Shown here piece by piece: positions 4,396-6,372 of a stretch of 6,372 nucleotides of DNA. A program made the position numbers and the translations under genes. The stretch covers positions 19,246-25,617 of the forward strand of contig CAIFEU010000016.1 in NCBI GenBank assembly GCA_903789505.1, in the 5' to 3' direction. The notes under the pieces are model-generated. The model was given only the letters and a program-made list of their open reading frames with translations. It made no database searches and was not told the DNA's origin. Source of the DNA: an uncultured Coriobacteriales bacterium. Its GTDB lineage: Bacteria > Actinomycetota > Coriobacteriia > Coriobacteriales > UMGS124. Numbering within the stretch: position 1 is the stretch's first letter; the number at the start of each line of letters is the position of its first letter.

Positions 4396-6372
4396 GCTCG
4401 GGCGCGGACATGACGGCGCTCACGGCCGCGCAGCTGCTGGCGGTCTTCGTCGCGTACCAGCTCGCCTTCTGCGCGGTTCCCGCGCTCGCGCTCCATCGCC
4501 GTGTCGCGCACCGCCGCCTGTGCGAGCGGTTCCTGATCTACCTCGTCGCAGGCCACGTCGCGGTGATCAACCTGGTGTTCGCGCTCACGCTGCTGCACGT
4601 GTCGAACGTGTTCACGCTGCTGGCGGGGGGAGTCGCGCTGCTGCTGCTCGTCCGCAACCGCCTCTACGGGGAGTCCCCCCTCGCCGTCGTCCGCAGGCTC
4701 TGGGGGGTGGCTACGCGCGTCGCGGCGCGGACCTATCACGCACGCCAGGCGATCGACGGCCTGTGGCGCCGCGTCAGGTCCGGGCTGCGCGCATGCGGCG
4801 CCTCGATCGCGCGCCGGCCACTCTCATGGATGCTCGTCGCCGTCGGCTTCGTCTGGATTGCCTACGTGTGCGTACCCCAGGCGCTCCAGGGCTACGGCTA
4901 CGGCGCGTCGGACACGGTCGTGCACAACTACTGGATCAACGGTCTGATCGACAACGACCCGTTCGTCGCCGGCGTGTACCCGATGGGCTTTCACTGCGTC
5001 ATCTACTTCCTGCACGAGCTGACGGGCATCCCCGTGTACGTGTACTTGCGCTTGATCGGCGTCGTCATGATGTTCGAACTCGTGGGCGTCCTGTTCGCGA
5101 CCCTTCGCCTGGCGTGCCGCAGCGCGTTCGCCCCGTTCGTCGGCGTCGTGGCCTTCGTGGGGGTTGACCTGGTGACCCCCTTGGTGGGCTCGGGCGGGAC
5201 CGACCTGTACTGGCGCATCCTGGCGGGGCTCCCGCAGGAGTACTCGATGATGTTCATCCTCCCGGCAGCGTGGTTCGCGATCTCGTACCTGCGCGACCGT
5301 TCCGCCCGGGGCGACCGGGGCCGGCGCACCCTCGGGCCTGACGGAAATCCGCTGGGGCCGCGCGACTGGGCGCGCCGGGCGCTTCGCCTCGACCTGCCCG
5401 CCACGACCTGGAAGCTCGTCGGCTTCTCATGCTCCCTCGCGCTGACGGTCTCCATCCACTTCTACTCCACAATCATCCTCGCCTTGGTCCTGGCCGGGGT
5501 CGTCGTCTCCTATCTCCTCACAGTGCTGCGCCCTCGCGTGCTGGGGGCGGCGCTCGCCGCCTCCGCGCTGGGGCTCGCGCTCGCCGTCTGGCCGATGGCG
5601 GTGGCGCTGGCGGGAGGCACGCCGCTGCAGGGCTCGCTCAGCTGGGGCCTGCAGGTGATGTCGTCCCCGTCCGCCTCGACGGACTCCGGCCAGACGGCGG
5701 ACTCCGCGTCCGATGGCGCCGACGGGTCGGCGGGCGCCCTCGCCCCGGGCTCGTCTGCCTCTGACGGGGCCTCCTCCGCACGGCCGGCGACCTTGGGCGA
5801 CGGTGCGGGCGACGGGGCGTCGGGGGCTACCGTCGCACTGGCCTCAAGCACGACTACGGGGGTCACCGAGGCGCAGGCAGCGCGGGCTGCCGCCGGCGGG
5901 GACCTCCTCGAGTCGCTGCGGGGTACCGCCCGTCAGGTGGCGAACACGCTCACCGCGGGCGCCTCGGTCCTGTCCGTCTATCTGATGAGCTACTGCTACG
6001 CCAAGATGGGGTTCGGGGTCGCCCATGCCGTGCCCGCGACGGTCGCCCTGCTGCTGGGCGTCGGCGTGCTGATGCTCGCCTTCAAGCGACAGCGAGACGC
6101 GGGGCACGCCGCCATCGCATGCTCGGTCGCCATGCTCGTCATGTTAGCGGCGCTGATCTCCGACTTCCTCGGCCTGCCGCGCCTTATGAACCCCGACCGC
6201 ATGGGCATGTTCATCGTCTACCTCATGCCGACCGTCCCGGCGCTTCTGGTCGACGTCGCCGCGGGGCTTGTCGCGGGGTGGTTCAAGGGACACTCCGCGT
6301 TGGGCGTCGCGGACCTGGCCATCGCCTTCGCCCTGAGCCTGCCGGGGCTAGGCGCGGACGGCCCCATGCCCC
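4392..6372 (+). CDS. Large polytopic membrane protein, GT-C glycosyltransferase-like (3' end cut by window)
   Basis: The frame stays open from ATG 4392 to the last base, giving 660 residues with no stop. There are roughly 13-16 hydrophobic segments, for example about 12-34, 47-70, 74-87, 145-165, 215-238, 246-263, 283-300, 341-378, 383-407, 524-564, 572-593, 604-631 and 637-650. Between the fourth and fifth groups is a conserved-looking extracytoplasmic stretch, GYGASDTVVHNYWINGL (167-185), then VYPMGFHCVIYFLHELTG (195-212). An Asp-x-x-x-His in the first large outer loop followed by YP-x-G-x-H is typical of GT-C-like families that use polyprenyl-phosphate sugars outside the membrane (DUF6541 and relatives); D174 would be the candidate catalytic residue. 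A later NPDRMGMF (600-607) resembles the Arg-containing motif of these proteins. Residues about 424-505 are a disordered insertion. The ATGA overlap with pelE places it in the same operon, where pelF might have been expected. It could transfer a side sugar or link the polymer, but no substrate can be read. GT-C assignment is moderate; membrane-protein assignment is firm. Confidence 0.6.
   Translation, partial: MSSGADMTALTAAQLLAVFVAYQLAFCAVPALALHRRVAHRRLCERFLIYLVAGHVAVINLVFALTLLHVSNVFTLLAGGVALLLLVRNRLYGESPLAVVRRLWGVATRVAARTYHARQAIDGLWRRVRSGLRACGASIARRPLSWMLVAVGFVWIAYVCVPQALQGYGYGASDTVVHNYWINGLIDNDPFVAGVYPMGFHCVIYFLHELTGIPVYVYLRLIGVVMMFELVGVLFATLRLACRSAFAPFVGVVAFVGVDLVTPLVGSGGTDLYWRILAGLPQEYSMMFILPAAWFAISYLRDRSARGDRGRRTLGPDGNPLGPRDWARRALRLDLPATTWKLVGFSCSLALTVSIHFYSTIILALVLAGVVVSYLLTVLRPRVLGAALAASALGLALAVWPMAVALAGGTPLQGSLSWGLQVMSSPSASTDSGQTADSASDGADGSAGALAPGSSASDGASSARPATLGDGAGDGASGATVALASSTTTGVTEAQAARAAAGGDLLESLRGTARQVANTLTAGASVLSVYLMSYCYAKMGFGVAHAVPATVALLLGVGVLMLAFKRQRDAGHAAIACSVAMLVMLAALISDFLGLPRLMNPDRMGMFIVYLMPTVPALLVDVAAGLVAGWFKGHSALGVADLAIAFALSLPGLGADGPMP
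5661..5906 (+). other. Ser/Ala/Gly/Asp-rich disordered loop in the GT-C-like protein
   Basis: This region encodes residues 424-505 between two membrane segments. It has almost no bulky hydrophobic residues and contains short repeats such as GDGAGDGASGA, which the DNA shows as two near copies of GGCGACGGKGC at 5796-5806 and 5808-5818. By position it follows the segment at 383-407, so it may be exposed outside the membrane, though the topology is not certain. Confidence 0.5.

Noticed and set aside
3977..5167. Plus-strand open frame of about 396 codons across the pelE/GT-C junction
   Set aside because: It is out of frame with both recognised proteins and encodes an Arg/Ala/Ser/Pro-rich sequence typical of a shifted high-GC frame.
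5796..5818. Short tandem GGCGACGG(T/G)GC repeats
   Set aside because: Two imperfect copies inside a low-complexity coding loop; explained by GC-rich triplet usage and not a regulatory or mobile repeat.
6144..6146. Rare TTA leucine codon in the GT-C-like gene, as in bldA-type control
   Set aside because: A single TTA near the end of the window; bldA control is a Streptomyces trait and nothing else here points to that genus.
1..6372. Mobile element, CRISPR array, tRNA or terminator hairpin
   Set aside because: No transposase or integrase frame, no regularly spaced repeats, no tRNA-like sequence and no stem-loop with T-run was seen; coding DNA fills the whole window.

Overview
The window is a gene-dense, entirely + strand stretch of high-G+C DNA (about two thirds G+C by eye) with strong purine-rich ribosome binding sites and almost no intergenic space. 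The base composition, codon choice and gene content fit a Gram-positive Actinomycetota genome. A coriobacterium such as Olsenella or Atopobium is my best guess, but no phylogenetic marker is present, so this is inference.

Layout: (1) positions 2-226, the last 74 codons of a family 2 glycosyltransferase; (2) 223-753, a small DUF2304 membrane protein of the type usually paired with such glycosyltransferases; (3) 750-3053, a 767-residue fusion of an extended short-chain dehydrogenase/reductase (SDR) domain to a complete PelD module (four membrane segments, coiled coil, GAF, degenerate GGDEF with an intact RxxD c-di-GMP site); (4) 3046-4395, a PelE-like membrane/helical-repeat protein; (5) 4392 to the window edge, at least 660 residues of a polytopic membrane protein resembling GT-C-type glycosyltransferases. 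Each gene starts inside the end of the previous one (three ATGA overlaps and one 8-base overlap), so this is one translationally coupled operon. I see no promoter, terminator, RNA gene, mobile element or CRISPR array.

Taken together this looks like the regulatory and scaffold half of a Gram-positive-type Pel exopolysaccharide machine. In characterised systems, PelD and PelE form an inner-membrane complex with the glycosyltransferase PelF and the transporter PelG, and c-di-GMP binding to PelD switches synthesis on. PelF and PelG are not in the window. The position right after pelE is instead taken by a large GT-C-like protein, and the operon is preceded by a GT2/DUF2304 pair.

The most interesting points are the SDR domain fused to PelD, which has lost its cofactor glycines and its catalytic Tyr/Lys while PelD keeps its c-di-GMP site; the extra lipid-linked-sugar-type glycosyltransferase genes wrapped around pelDE; and Ala/Gly/Ser/Asp-rich disordered tails or loops in every protein of the operon.
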